NCBI RefSeq assembly: GCF_014648435.1
Contig: NZ_BMRC01000005.1
Span: forward strand, 518,463-582,462
Reading direction: 5' to 3'
DNA from: Nonomuraea spiralis
Lineage (GTDB): Bacteria; Actinomycetota; Actinomycetes; Streptosporangiales; Streptosporangiaceae
Length of the DNA: 64,000 nt
The translations under genes were made by a program, and so were the position numbers. The stretch's first letter is position 1. The number at the start of each line of letters is the position of its first letter. The notes under the pieces are model-generated. The model ran no database searches. It had not been told where the DNA came from and was given only the letters and a program-made list of their open reading frames with translations. This document shows positions 9,178-17,639 of the stretch, piece after piece.

Positions 9178-9242
9178 GTCAAGCGACCTAACAGTCAGGC
9201 GACCTTACCATCATGGAGGCTGGTATCGTCAAGCAGCCTGAC
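9178..9242. promoter_or_regulatory. Repeated operator for the MarR regulator and lipase/oxidase operon
   Basis: Two direct copies GTCAAGCGACCT (9178-9189) and GTCAGGCGACCT (9194-9205) are spaced 16 bp apart. A near-palindrome GTCAAGCAGCCTGAC follows at 9228-9242. They fill the region between the lipase start and the MarR start and are the predicted MarR targets. Confidence 0.6.
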
Positions 9243-9272
9243 GAAATTGCCCAGAAGGGGGAGCGCACGACG

Positions 9273-9761
9273 ATGACGACGCGTTCGGGAGCGCGCGAGC
9301 GGCGACACGAGGCCAAGCTGCCGCTGTCCACCCTGCTCACGCGGGCCAGGGACATCGTGCTCGAAGGACTCCACCAGCAGCTGGTCGACGAGGGGTTCGA
9401 AGGGATCCGGCACGTCCACGGATCGGTCTTCCGGTTCATCGACGCCGAAGGGTCGCGGCTGACCACGCTCGCCGACCGTTCCGGACTCACCAAGCAGGCG
9501 ATCAGCGAACTGGTCGACGATCTGGAGGATCACGGTTACCTGGAGCGGGTGGCCGACGAGGCCGACCGCCGCGCGAAGATCATCCGGCTCACCGATCAGG
9601 GCAGGACGGCCCAGGCCGCAGCCGAGAGGATCCTCGCGGACGTCGAACAGCGATGGTCGCGGCATCTCGGCTCGGACCGGGTCGCCATGCTGCGGCACAC
9701 CCTGGAGCAGGTCGTGGCCCTCGAAGCGGTCATCGCTCCGAGCGCGCCGCCCCGGCGGTAG
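9273..9761 (+). CDS. MarR-family transcriptional regulator
   Basis: 162 residues from MTTRSGARER, preceded by GGGGGAG; an upstream in-frame ATG at 9213 falls inside the operator region and has no ribosome site. The winged helix runs from about residue 45 to 110: LTTLADRSGLTKQAISELVD is the HTH, followed by DRRAKIIRLTDQGR, the wing typical of MarR. Dimerising helices flank it. It is divergent from the lipase-oxidase operon and probably represses it. Confidence 0.9.
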   Translation: MTTRSGARERRHEAKLPLSTLLTRARDIVLEGLHQQLVDEGFEGIRHVHGSVFRFIDAEGSRLTTLADRSGLTKQAISELVDDLEDHGYLERVADEADRRAKIIRLTDQGRTAQAAAERILADVEQRWSRHLGSDRVAMLRHTLEQVVALEAVIAPSAPPRR

Positions 9762-9806
9762 ACGCACCAGGGCCGGGGCCTTCTATGCTCCGGGGCTCAT
9801 CGTCTC

Positions 9807-10454
9807 TTACCGGCGAGCTTCGAGCGCGTCCAGGATCAGGTCCAGGCCGTAGCCGAACTCGCCGGTGTAGTCGTAGCCCGGCCGCAGGGCGTGGTCGCGG
9901 ATCATCTCGGTGAGGTACGGCAACTCCTCGGCCGGCAGATGCCGGAGGATGCCCCCGGCCACCTCCTCGACGTCGTCCGGCGACGTCATCGGCAGGCTCG
10001 CCTCCTGCAGGACGAACCCGTAGACGTAGCTGTCGATGAGCGAGACGGCATGCGCGGCCATCGGCAGCGTGAACCCCGCCTTCCGGAGGACGCCCAGGAC
10101 GGCGTCGTGGTGGCGCAGCGTCGCCGGTCCCGGATCGCGACGGGAGTCCATGAGGCCGAGAGCCCAGCTGTGCCGCGACAGGACCGCACGTGCGGAGCGG
10201 GCGCGCGTACGGATCGCGTCGCGCCAGTCGTCGCGTTCGGCGCCGGGTAGCTCGATCGCCGCGAACACCATGTCGACCACGCCGTCGAGGATCGCGTCCT
10301 TGTTCGGCACGTGGTGGTAGAGCGACATCGCCTCCACGCCCAGTTCCTGTGCCACCCGGCGCATCGTGATCGCCTCCACGCCTCCGCGATCCGCGACCCG
10401 GATCGCGGCTTCCAGGACGAGGCCTCTGCTGAGCGGTTGCGGGGGTGGTGACAC
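9807..10454 (-). CDS. TetR-family regulator with TetR_C domain
   Basis: 215 residues. The HTH is at about residues 27-47 (TMRRVAQELGVEAMSLYHHV), and the C-terminal TetR_C-type domain (PF02909 style) includes SYVYGFVLQEASLP. Three CTTAC...GTAAG palindromes lie directly upstream, between this gene and the F420-type reductase at 10613. The gene converges on MarR at 9761 with 45 bp between stops. It is probably an autoregulated repressor of the reductase/DUF4386 pair. Confidence 0.9.
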   Translation of the reverse strand: MSPPPQPLSRGLVLEAAIRVADRGGVEAITMRRVAQELGVEAMSLYHHVPNKDAILDGVVDMVFAAIELPGAERDDWRDAIRTRARSARAVLSRHSWALGLMDSRRDPGPATLRHHDAVLGVLRKAGFTLPMAAHAVSLIDSYVYGFVLQEASLPMTSPDDVEEVAGGILRHLPAEELPYLTEMIRDHALRPGYDYTGEFGYGLDLILDALEARR

Positions 10455-10485
10455 GACGACTCCGGGGTGTGGACGGGTTGACAGC

Positions 10486-10536
10486 CTTACGAGCGTAAGC
10501 CAACCTTACAGCCGTAAGCGGCCTTACGAACGTAAG
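10486..10536. promoter_or_regulatory. Triple TetR operator
   Basis: Three 14-bp inverted repeats lie in tandem: CTTACGAGCGTAAG (10486-10499), CTTACAGCCGTAAG (10505-10518) and CTTACGAACGTAAG (10523-10536). Starts are 19 and 18 bp apart, nearly two helical turns, so dimers could bind side by side on one DNA face. Confidence 0.8.
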
Positions 10537-10612
10537 GCCATCCAGTTGGCCGGGGTTCGGCCGACACCTGACCCCTGACGCGCCCTGCCGGAGCGTAGAG
10601 AAGGAGATTTCG

Positions 10613-10987
10613 ATGCCGATGCCGAGGTGGTGGGGGCACGTGAACAAGAAGGTGTTCAACCCCCGCGCGATATCCGGCGGGAAATGGCCGGTGCTGATTC
10701 ATGTCGGTCGCATTTCTGGTGCTACATATCGCACGCCGCTCGACGCGCATCCCGTCAACGGCGGTTACGTGTTCGTCCTGGTGTACGGGTCGCGCTCCGA
10801 TTGGGTGCAGAACGTCCTGGCGGCCAGAGGCGCGCGGCTGCGGGTCGACGGGCGGGAGGTGCGACTGACCGCCCCACGCCTTGTCGGGACGGACGAGGCG
10901 TTCCAGGCCCTTTCCGATGAGGTGGCACGCCCACCGAAGTTGCTCCGCATCACCGAATTCCTCCGCATGGACCTGCTCGCAGGCTGA
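10613..10987 (+). CDS. Nitroreductase/deazaflavin (F420)-dependent oxidoreductase family protein
   Basis: 124 residues of the small split-barrel family DUF385 (Ddn-like). Features are GRISGATYRTPLDAHPVNGGYVF-type beta strands and RSDWVQNVLAA, where family members bind the phosphate tail of F420. The AGAAGGAGA ribosome site is well placed before the ATG. It is controlled, by position, by the TetR gene across the triple operator. It probably reduces an electrophilic or quinone compound; F420 use is a family inference. Confidence 0.82.
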   Translation: MPMPRWWGHVNKKVFNPRAISGGKWPVLIHVGRISGATYRTPLDAHPVNGGYVFVLVYGSRSDWVQNVLAARGARLRVDGREVRLTAPRLVGTDEAFQALSDEVARPPKLLRITEFLRMDLLAG

Positions 10988-11046
10988 CCGTTGCCGCCGC
11001 CCGGCAAGGCGTACTCCGTCACCACGACAATCAGAGGACGAACATC

Positions 11047-11739
11047 GTGCATACAGACAGGCGGGCAACCGCGATCGCGGGAACACTGGTCATCGTGGGC
11101 ATGGTCGCCGGTGTGCTGAGCGTCGTTCCCGTTCTCGAGGGGCCGCGCTATCTCGCTCTCATTTCCACCCGAGAAAGCCAGGTCGTGCTCGGCGCAGTCG
11201 CTCAGTCCATCATGATCCCCGTCTACGTCGGGTTCGCGTTGTACCTTTATCCGGCCTTGAGGGCCGAAAGCGAAGCGCTCAGTCTGGGTTTCCTCGGATT
11301 CAGGCTGATCGCAGCCGCGTTCCACTTCATAGGCGTGATCATCCTGCCCTTGTTCCTTGTGCTGGGCGACGGATTCACCCGAGCCGGCGCTTCGGGCGCG
11401 TCCCACCTCGAGGTCCTGGGCGAGTTGTTGCGGACGGCGCGCGACCTGGTCAATCACGTCGCATTGATCATCTCGCTCGGCATCGGAGATCTTCTGTTGT
11501 TCCGCATTCTGTGGCGGTCGAGATCCGTCCCTCGATGGTTGTCCGGGTGGGGATTTCTGGGAATCGGGGCAGCCATATCGGCGAGCTTCTTGGTATTGCT
11601 TGGCGTAACTGACGTGGTCACGCCGCTCTACCTGGCCATGAACGCGCCACTGGCCCTGCAGACCCTGGTCCTCGCCGTGTGGTTGATCGCCAGAGGCTTC
11701 GCCGCGAACACGTCGGTCACGTCCCATCGGCACGGCTGA
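11047..11739 (+). CDS. DUF4386 family integral membrane protein
   Basis: 230 residues, GTG start with GAGGACG upstream, about six hydrophobic helices. The central FLGFRLIAAAFHFIGVI and a conserved-looking RDLVNHVALIIS region match DUF4386 proteins, whose function is unknown. It follows the reductase by 59 bp on the same strand and is probably in the same transcript. A ligand-sensing or membrane-protective role is speculation. Confidence 0.78.
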   Translation: MHTDRRATAIAGTLVIVGMVAGVLSVVPVLEGPRYLALISTRESQVVLGAVAQSIMIPVYVGFALYLYPALRAESEALSLGFLGFRLIAAAFHFIGVIILPLFLVLGDGFTRAGASGASHLEVLGELLRTARDLVNHVALIISLGIGDLLLFRILWRSRSVPRWLSGWGFLGIGAAISASFLVLLGVTDVVTPLYLAMNAPLALQTLVLAVWLIARGFAANTSVTSHRHG

Positions 11740-11840
11740 CGCGCAGGCCGTCCTGCTCTGTCGCGACGCCACGCCGCATGCGTCGAGGGCCTGCGTCGCG
11801 GTCCGGCCGGGCGCTCGTACACTAATGGTACTTCAAGGAG

Positions 11841-11870
11841 TTGACGCATTAGGCACGACCTCACTATAAC
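11841..11870 (+). promoter_or_regulatory. Promoter of the hydrolase-MFS operon
   Basis: TTGACG at 11841-11846 and TATAAC at 11865-11870 are separated by 18 bp, 33 bp before the ATG at 11903. Copies of GCATTAG or its near-complement CTAACGC occur at about 11846, 11870 and 11894 and could be a binding site overlapping this promoter. Confidence 0.65.
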
Positions 11871-11902
11871 TAACGCATCATTCCCTTGGAAAGGCATTAG
11901 CG

Positions 11903-12778
11903 ATGTCGTCCCCCCTGGTGGCCCGTACCGCCCATCGCACCCTCGACGTCGATGGCGTCCGGGTCTTCTACCGCGAATCACTGCCCGAGCGGGCCGACGC
12001 GCCGGTGCTGCTGCTCCTGCACGGCTTCCCCTCGGCCTCGCACCAGTTCCGCCGGCTCATCGACGTGCTGGGCACCCGCTACCGGCTGATCGCACCCGAC
12101 TACCCCGGTTTCGGCCACACCGAGGCCCCGGCCGACTTCACCTACTCCTTCGATCGGCTCGCCGACATCACCGAGGGCTTCATCCAGCGGCTCGGCCTGA
12201 CCCGCTTCGTGACGTACGTCTTCGACTTCGGCGCTCCCATCGGCTTCCGGCTCGCCGAACGGCACCCCGAGTGGATCGCCGGCCTGGTGGTCCAGAACGG
12301 CAACGCCTACACCGAGGGCCTCTCGGACGGAGCCCGTGACTTCATCGCCCTGCGCCCCGGCACCCCCGGCGCCGAGGACACCATCCGCGACCTGCTCACC
12401 CTGCCCGGCACACGCGGCCAGTACGAGACCGGCGTCACCGACCCCGAGCTGATCGCCCCCGACGGCTGGACCCTCGACCAGCACTTCCTCGACCTTCCGG
12501 GCCGCAAGGAGGCCCAAGTGGCCCTGGCGTTCGACTACCACTCCAACGTCGAGCGCTACGGCGAGTGGCAGGCATGGCTGCGCAAGCACACCCCGCCCAC
12601 CCTCATCACCTGGGGCGTCAACGACCCGTTCTTCCCCCGGCCAGGCGCTCAGGCCTACCTGCGCGACCTGCCCGACGCCGAACTCCACCTGTTGGACACC
12701 GGCCACTTCGCTCTCGAGGAGCACCTGTCCCAGATCGCCCCGCTCATCGCCGACTTTCTGGACCGTGTGTGGAGCTGA
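11903..12778 (+). CDS. Alpha/beta hydrolase, haloalkane dehalogenase/epoxide hydrolase-like
   Basis: 291 residues. HGFPSASHQF (residues 40-49) forms the oxyanion loop, and the nucleophile is an Asp (FDFGAP, Asp108), as in haloalkane dehalogenases and epoxide hydrolases rather than Ser lipases. The C-terminal acid/His pair is in the loop WGVNDPF and in DTGHFALEEH. Cytoplasmic, no signal peptide. It is first in an operon with an MFS gene that starts inside its stop region (10-bp overlap), suggesting detoxification coupled to export. Confidence 0.88.
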   Translation: MSSPLVARTAHRTLDVDGVRVFYRESLPERADAPVLLLLHGFPSASHQFRRLIDVLGTRYRLIAPDYPGFGHTEAPADFTYSFDRLADITEGFIQRLGLTRFVTYVFDFGAPIGFRLAERHPEWIAGLVVQNGNAYTEGLSDGARDFIALRPGTPGAEDTIRDLLTLPGTRGQYETGVTDPELIAPDGWTLDQHFLDLPGRKEAQVALAFDYHSNVERYGEWQAWLRKHTPPTLITWGVNDPFFPRPGAQAYLRDLPDAELHLLDTGHFALEEHLSQIAPLIADFLDRVWS

Positions 12779-13986
12779 CAGCGCGGCGTCCCGCCGTGGG
12801 GCTGGCGGTGTTGTTCACGGTGGCGTTGACCACCATCACCACCGAGACGCTTCCGATGGGCCTGCTGCCGCAGATGAGCGACGGCCTCGGGGCCTCGCAG
12901 GACCGGATCGGCTGGCTGGTGGGCGGCTACTCGCTGGTCATCATCGTGATCACCATGCCCCTCGCGACGATGACCGCGCGACTGGACCGCCGCCGGCTGC
13001 TGGTGCTGATCATGGGCCTGTTCGCCGTGGGCAACGCGCTGCTGGCCATCGCCCCGAACTATCCCACCGCCCTCCTGGCCCGCCTGGTGACGGCCTCCGG
13101 GCACGGGGTGCTGTGGTCGGCCATGGCCGGGTACGCCGCCTCTCTGGTCACCCGTGACAAGGCGGGCCGGGCGGTGGCCGTGGTGTTCGCCGGCAACTCC
13201 GCCGCGCTGACCGCGGGCGTCCCGCTGGGCACCCTCCTGGGGCAGGCGGCCGGATGGCGCACCGGCTTCGCGGTCCTGAGCGGCCTGTCGGCCCTGCTCC
13301 TGGTCGCCGCGAGGATCCTGCTACCCGAACAGTCCGCGTCCCCCGCCCCCAGCGGGCTGCGGGGAGCGCTGCGCCTGCCTTCGGTACGGATCGTCACGGC
13401 GGCCACGGCCCTGGTCATGCTGGGGCAGTTCACCCTCCACACCTACCTGGTGCCTTACCTCGGCGATGCCGATCAGAGCGGCGGGGCCACCACGGTCGCG
13501 CTGTTCGTCTTCGGCGCCGCCGGAATCCTGGGAGTCTGGGCCGCCGGCCTGCTGGCCGACCGCGGAACCGGCCGCTACCTGCTGGTCACGCTCGGCCTGC
13601 ACGCGGCCGCCATCGCGGTGCTGCCGGCCACCGGCGGCGCGGTCACCGTCGCCGTGATCGCGGTGTGGGGCCTGGCGTACGCGGCACTGCCCACCCTGCT
13701 GCAGACGTTCGCGCTGAAGACCGCACCGCACGCCGTCGCAGCCGCCTCCACACTGTTCATCATCGCCTTCAACCTCGGCATCACCGCCGGCTCGACACTC
13801 GGCGGCCAGACACTGAGACTCCTGGGCCCCGGGCCGCTGCCGGTCGCCGCCGCGCTCCCGGTCCTGGCCGCCGCGGCCACCATCGCCGTAGGACTCCACC
13901 GGGCACGCAAACCCCCTCGCCCGGCTCACGCCCGTCAAACGGGCGCCGCGACAGGAGACCCGGCTGCCGCTCGCCAACGCGCCTGA
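12769..13986 (+). CDS. MFS exporter (DHA1) coupled to hydrolase
   Basis: 405 residues from GTG at 12769, which overlaps the end of the hydrolase gene by 10 bp. Twelve hydrophobic spans; TM1 TTITTETLPMGLLPQMS and the TM2-TM3 loop ARLDRRRLLVLIMG are typical of the AraJ/YdhP DHA1 group. The C-terminus is a hydrophilic tail rich in Pro and Ala. Translational coupling with the upstream hydrolase suggests export of the product or the substrate of that enzyme. Confidence 0.88.
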   Translation: MELTARRPAVGLAVLFTVALTTITTETLPMGLLPQMSDGLGASQDRIGWLVGGYSLVIIVITMPLATMTARLDRRRLLVLIMGLFAVGNALLAIAPNYPTALLARLVTASGHGVLWSAMAGYAASLVTRDKAGRAVAVVFAGNSAALTAGVPLGTLLGQAAGWRTGFAVLSGLSALLLVAARILLPEQSASPAPSGLRGALRLPSVRIVTAATALVMLGQFTLHTYLVPYLGDADQSGGATTVALFVFGAAGILGVWAAGLLADRGTGRYLLVTLGLHAAAIAVLPATGGAVTVAVIAVWGLAYAALPTLLQTFALKTAPHAVAAASTLFIIAFNLGITAGSTLGGQTLRLLGPGPLPVAAALPVLAAAATIAVGLHRARKPPRPAHARQTGAATGDPAAARQRA

Positions 13987-14033
13987 GGCCAATAGGCTGG
14001 CCATGATCGCCTACGGCAGTGAGGGAGCCGCTC

Positions 14034-14528
14034 ATGACCGCCGACCCGACGATGGCCAGGATCGGCCAGGGAGTGGAGTTGCATCACCACCAGGGTCAGC
14101 GTGAAGCCGCCCGCGAGTTGTTCGCGCAGATCTGGGACGACATCGGCGGCGAGCAAGGCGATCCGCTGCATGTCTGCGTCCTCGCCCACTCGATGGCTGA
14201 CGTGCAGGACGATGTGGCTCAGGAGCTGATGTGGGATCTGCGCGCGCTCGCCGCCGTCGGCCTGATCACCGATGAGCGGGTGGCCCAGGCCGGGGTGCCG
14301 CTCTCGGTGGCCGGCCTGTATCCGTCCCTGCACCTGAACCTGTGCGACTGCTATCGCAGGCTGGGCGATCTCGACCGCGCCCGTGAGCACCTCCAGCAGG
14401 CGCGGGCCGGCATCGGAGCGCTGGGCGACGACGAGTACGGGCAGCTCGTCAAAGGCGGACTGGAGCAGTTGGCCGAACAGTTGGACGAGCGTCGGGGCCG
14501 CCCGCCATCGCCGCACCGTACGAACTGA
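14034..14528 (+). CDS. TPR-like small helical protein of unknown function
   Basis: 164 residues from MTADPTMARIG with GAGGGAG upstream. All-alpha composition with a TPR-like pattern (NLCDCYRRLGDLDRAREHLQQA, cut here to note the L-x7-G-D-x2-A spacing, about residues 105-130). The middle has HVCVLAHSMADVQDD. Similar soluble proteins are common singletons in actinomycetes and have no known activity. It lies 47 bp after the MFS gene and may be cotranscribed. Function unassigned. Confidence 0.72.
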   Translation: MTADPTMARIGQGVELHHHQGQREAARELFAQIWDDIGGEQGDPLHVCVLAHSMADVQDDVAQELMWDLRALAAVGLITDERVAQAGVPLSVAGLYPSLHLNLCDCYRRLGDLDRAREHLQQARAGIGALGDDEYGQLVKGGLEQLAEQLDERRGRPPSPHRTN

Positions 14529-14700
14529 CGGCGCGTACGCGTTCCGTCGGCCGGGAGGGGGCTTCTTCCTCACGGGGTGGTGGAAAGGACTCCGTGAGGG
14601 ACGATCCTTAGTCCGCTGCGGGGGCGACGCTCTCGTCGCGTACCCGAGCTGGGCATACTGCACAGGGCGAGCGCAGGTCGCCACGACACCTCCCGCCGGC

Positions 14701-14737
14701 CTGATGCTCCGGTGCCTTCGGGGGCCCAGAGCATCAG
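14701..14737. other. Perfect 9-bp stem hairpin in intergenic DNA
   Basis: CTGATGCTC at 14701-14709 pairs with GAGCATCAG at 14729-14737 around a 19-base loop that is itself partly self-complementary. It lies in the 240-bp gap between 14528 and 14771, just before the zinc-ribbon ORF. It could be a terminator without a U-tract or an mRNA leader element. Confidence 0.5.
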
Positions 14738-14770
14738 CCTCACGACATCCCACCTCTATGGAAGGCCCTG

Positions 14771-14992
14771 ATGACCGCTGACCAGCCCATCTGCTGCCCC
14801 AGTTGCAGGGGAGTCCTCGTCGCCCGGCAGCGCAGCGACTACACATCCGCCCGCGGACGCCTCGTTGTCGCCAACGGCTACTGCCGGGGCCGCTGCCCGG
14901 CTCCCGTACAGGCATCTGCGCCCGAGGTTCTTGGCCGGGACTTCGCGGCGGGCGAGCCTGCCGCTCGGCGGACGGAGGGCGTACCGGCCTGA
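14771..14992 (+). CDS. Small zinc-ribbon-like protein
   Basis: 73 residues, ATG with GGAAGG 6-10 bases upstream. An N-terminal CCPSCRG and a later YCRGRC give a CxxC...CxxxC arrangement suited to one Zn ion. The C-terminal 30 residues are low-complexity. No family recognised. It could be a chance frame, but the ribosome site and metal-binding pattern argue for a real small gene. Confidence 0.45.
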   Translation: MTADQPICCPSCRGVLVARQRSDYTSARGRLVVANGYCRGRCPAPVQASAPEVLGRDFAAGEPAARRTEGVPA

Positions 14993-15069
14993 CCCCTGCC
15001 AAAAGTAAGGGTCCGGGCTTGTCTTTCGGGCATGTGGGGCGTGGTGGCCTCGTTTCTACAGTTCTGTGC

Positions 15070-16272
15070 ATGATCAGAACTCGCCGCAACCCCGCACCCC
15101 TCCTCCTCGCCCTGACGCTGGCCCTCCCGGCGGCGGCCGCGGCGGCCGGGGCGATGTCGTCGCCCGCCGCCGCCTCCACCGTGGACACCTCCGACGTACG
15201 CGTCGCGATCCCGCGCCCCACCGGCCAGTACGAAGTCGGCCGCGACACCCTGCATCTCGTCGACGCCGGCCGCCGCGACCCGTGGATGCCCGCAGCCGCA
15301 CGCGAGCTGATGGTGTCGGTGTACTACCCGGCCCGCACCGGCGGGAGCGCCGCGCCGTACATGAGCGTTGACGAGGCTCGGCTCCTCCTCAAGGGGCAGA
15401 GACTCGACACCGTCTTCAAGGCCGAGCAACTCGCCGGCGTCAGCACGAACGCGCACCTGAACGCACGTCCCGTCGGCGGCCGGCACCCCTTGGTGGTGCT
15501 CTCCCCGGGGTTCACCCTCAACCGGGCCACCCTGACCACGCTCGCCGAAGACCTCGCCTCCAAGGGCTACGTCGTCGCCCTCGTGGATCACGCCTACGAG
15601 TCGTTCGGCACGACCTTCCCCGGCGGCCGTACCCTGACCTGCGTCGCGTGCGAGACGGTGGAGAGCGCCCCCACCGACGAGGCGGAGAAGGAACTGATGG
15701 CCAAGGCCGCGGTCAACCGGGCAGCCGATCTGTCCTTCGTGATCGACCGGCTGACCCGCCCCGTACGGTCCGCCCCCGCCTGGAGGCACTGGCAGATGAT
15801 CGACCCGCGCCGGATCGGCGCCGCGGGCCACTCGCTCGGCGGCAACGCCGCGGCGAGCGTCATGGCCGCCGACCAGCGGGTACGCGCCGGCGTGAACCTG
15901 GACGGCTCGTTCTTCGCCCCGGTCGCGGTCTCCGGCCTCGGCAGGCGGCCGTTCCTCATGCTCGGCACCAAGGTCCAGCACTCACCCGGCGCCGCCGACA
16001 CCACCTGGACGCGGGACTGGCCGCGCCTGGACGGCTGGAAGCGCTGGCTGACCGTGGCCGACTCCGGCCACTTCACCTTCATCGACCTGCCCATCCTGGG
16101 CGCGCAGGTCGGGATCGTCGACCCCTCCGCGCCCCTGTCGGGCAAGCGGTCGGGCGAGATCACCACGGGGTACGTCGGCGCCTTCTTCGACCAGCACCTC
16201 CGCGGCGAGAACCAGCCCCTGCTGAACGGCCCGTCCCCCGCCAACCCGGAAGTGGCCTTCCACAACCCCTGA
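15070..16272 (+). CDS. Secreted PAF-acetylhydrolase-like alpha/beta hydrolase (lipase)
   Basis: 400 residues. Signal peptide (MIRTRRN, hydrophobic core, cleavage near SPAAAS). The mature enzyme has the nucleophile motif GHSLGG with Ser near residue 255, an acidic residue in NLDGSF, and the His in the segment SGHFTFIDLP. The layout RPVGGRHPLVVLSPGF followed by VDHAYES is the plasma PAF-acetylhydrolase/PET-hydrolase-like group. The start chosen is the ATG opening the signal peptide; longer in-frame frames upstream are spurious. A related membrane-anchored copy lies at 61210. Likely extracellular lipid or ester hydrolysis. Confidence 0.88.
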   Translation: MIRTRRNPAPLLLALTLALPAAAAAAGAMSSPAAASTVDTSDVRVAIPRPTGQYEVGRDTLHLVDAGRRDPWMPAAARELMVSVYYPARTGGSAAPYMSVDEARLLLKGQRLDTVFKAEQLAGVSTNAHLNARPVGGRHPLVVLSPGFTLNRATLTTLAEDLASKGYVVALVDHAYESFGTTFPGGRTLTCVACETVESAPTDEAEKELMAKAAVNRAADLSFVIDRLTRPVRSAPAWRHWQMIDPRRIGAAGHSLGGNAAASVMAADQRVRAGVNLDGSFFAPVAVSGLGRRPFLMLGTKVQHSPGAADTTWTRDWPRLDGWKRWLTVADSGHFTFIDLPILGAQVGIVDPSAPLSGKRSGEITTGYVGAFFDQHLRGENQPLLNGPSPANPEVAFHNP

Positions 16273-16336
16273 GGCGAGGCCGCCGGGGAGGGACTGCCGT
16301 GACGTGACAGAGATCATCCCCTGCGATCATCCTCTG

Positions 16337-17143
16337 ATGAAACGCATGAGCGTCGTGCTGGTGGTGGCCGGCCTGCTGGGTGTCACGATTCCCGGTGGCC
16401 CGGTTCACGCGGCTTCCGCTACGGACTCCCTCGACTCCGTCGTCGAGGCGATCGAGCGGCAGTTCGCGAAGAAGAGCAGCGTGCGGTTCTCCGTCAAGCG
16501 GCGCGGCGGGCCTCCGGCCACCTGGGACATCAAGGCGTCCGGTGCGTACCGCTTCAAGGCCTCGGGTGTGTACGCCGCCGACACCACGACGATCTCCCAG
16601 GAGGCAGGGGGGACGGGCCGGTCCCGGGAGATCAGCATCGGCCGGGCGTTCTACTCCCAGGCCTACGTACGTGCCAAGGACGGCAGATACACGTGGAAGT
16701 CGCCGTCAGCGCTGGGGAAGTGGTCCTACGGGCAGAACTTCCCCGGTGTCATCTGGGGAGAGGACCTGATCAACGGGATCAACCCGGGCTTCCTCAGGCT
16801 GGGCGCCTTCAACACCGCGTACAGCGCCGACGGTGGAACCTTCGAGGGAGTCCGGACCACGGTCTTCAACGGCGTCGTGACGGTTCCGGAGCTGGGGGAG
16901 CGGCAGGCCGGCATGTTCTTCGGGACCGAGCAGGAGGACGGCTCGTGGCGCGGGTCGATCACCTGGAAGCTGTGGGTGGGCCCGGACAACCTGCCGCGAC
17001 GCTTCCACGCCGTCCTGAGGTTCACCCCGACGTACGGCGGTGGTGGGGTCGAGACCATGACGATGAACACCATCTACCGAGGATGGGGAAGCCCGGTCAA
17101 GATCACGGCCCCGCCCAAACACCTCATCACCGACGACTGGTGA
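16337..17143 (+). CDS. Secreted LppX/LprG-like protein of unknown function
   Basis: 268 residues from MKRMSVVLV, with signal peptide cleavage expected around VHAAS. No lipobox Cys. The mature part alternates beta strands, with repeated patterns such as VRFSVKRRGG and GAYRFKASGVYAAD and a Tyr/Trp-rich middle. This resembles the half-barrel lipid-carrier fold of LppX/LprG, but the resemblance is by pattern only. It immediately precedes the EACC1 cassette on the same strand (about 90 bp) without a clear terminator. Confidence 0.6.
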   Translation: MKRMSVVLVVAGLLGVTIPGGPVHAASATDSLDSVVEAIERQFAKKSSVRFSVKRRGGPPATWDIKASGAYRFKASGVYAADTTTISQEAGGTGRSREISIGRAFYSQAYVRAKDGRYTWKSPSALGKWSYGQNFPGVIWGEDLINGINPGFLRLGAFNTAYSADGGTFEGVRTTVFNGVVTVPELGERQAGMFFGTEQEDGSWRGSITWKLWVGPDNLPRRFHAVLRFTPTYGGGGVETMTMNTIYRGWGSPVKITAPPKHLITDDW

Positions 17144-17234
17144 TCGAACGGGGGAGAACCGCGTGCCGGGGTAGGTCCACGGCACCGGCGATGACAGGTG
17201 TGACAAATCGGTGGCGGCGGCAGATGTCATACAT

Positions 17235-17639
17235 GTGAGCATCGTCGCGACGATCGAGATGGACGCGTCGGCCGACCTGCGTGACCTGCACGCGTGGTTG
17301 ACCCAGGATCACGAGCTGCGGGCCTGGGTGGAGCTGGTGGAGAGCCCGCCGCCGGACGGCGCGCTGGGGCCGGTGGCCGATCTGGTGCAGATCGCCGTGG
17401 AGTCGCCGGAGGTGGTGGCGGGGGTGACCAGTGTGATCATCGCCTGGCTGCGTTTCCGGCGCGGCGACGTGAAGATCAAGATCAGGAACACCAGGTCCAC
17501 CAGTCAGGTCGACGTCAGTGTGACCCGGGTGAAGGCGCTCGACGGCGCTCGTCTGGGCGAGCTGATCGAGCAGATCAAGCGGGCGATCAGCGGAGAGCCT
17601 CCCGCCGAGCTCCCCCCTGACGGCGGGGCCGGTGGATGA
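17235..17639 (+). CDS. Effector-associated constant component EACC1
   Basis: 134 residues from GTG at 17235; a GTG eight codons upstream at 17211 is an alternative. The fold signature is an N-terminal strand, DASADLRDLHAWLTQDHELR (20-residue core), a hydrophobic helix VVAGVTSVIIAWLRFRR, then strands KIKIRNTRSTSQVDVS. This is the small EACC1 domain described in actinobacterial conflict systems, always next to a caspase-like or other protease effector. Its stop lies inside the start of the caspase gene (8-bp overlap), so the two are co-translated, presumably as sensor/adaptor and effector. Confidence 0.85.
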   Translation: MSIVATIEMDASADLRDLHAWLTQDHELRAWVELVESPPPDGALGPVADLVQIAVESPEVVAGVTSVIIAWLRFRRGDVKIKIRNTRSTSQVDVSVTRVKALDGARLGELIEQIKRAISGEPPAELPPDGGAGG

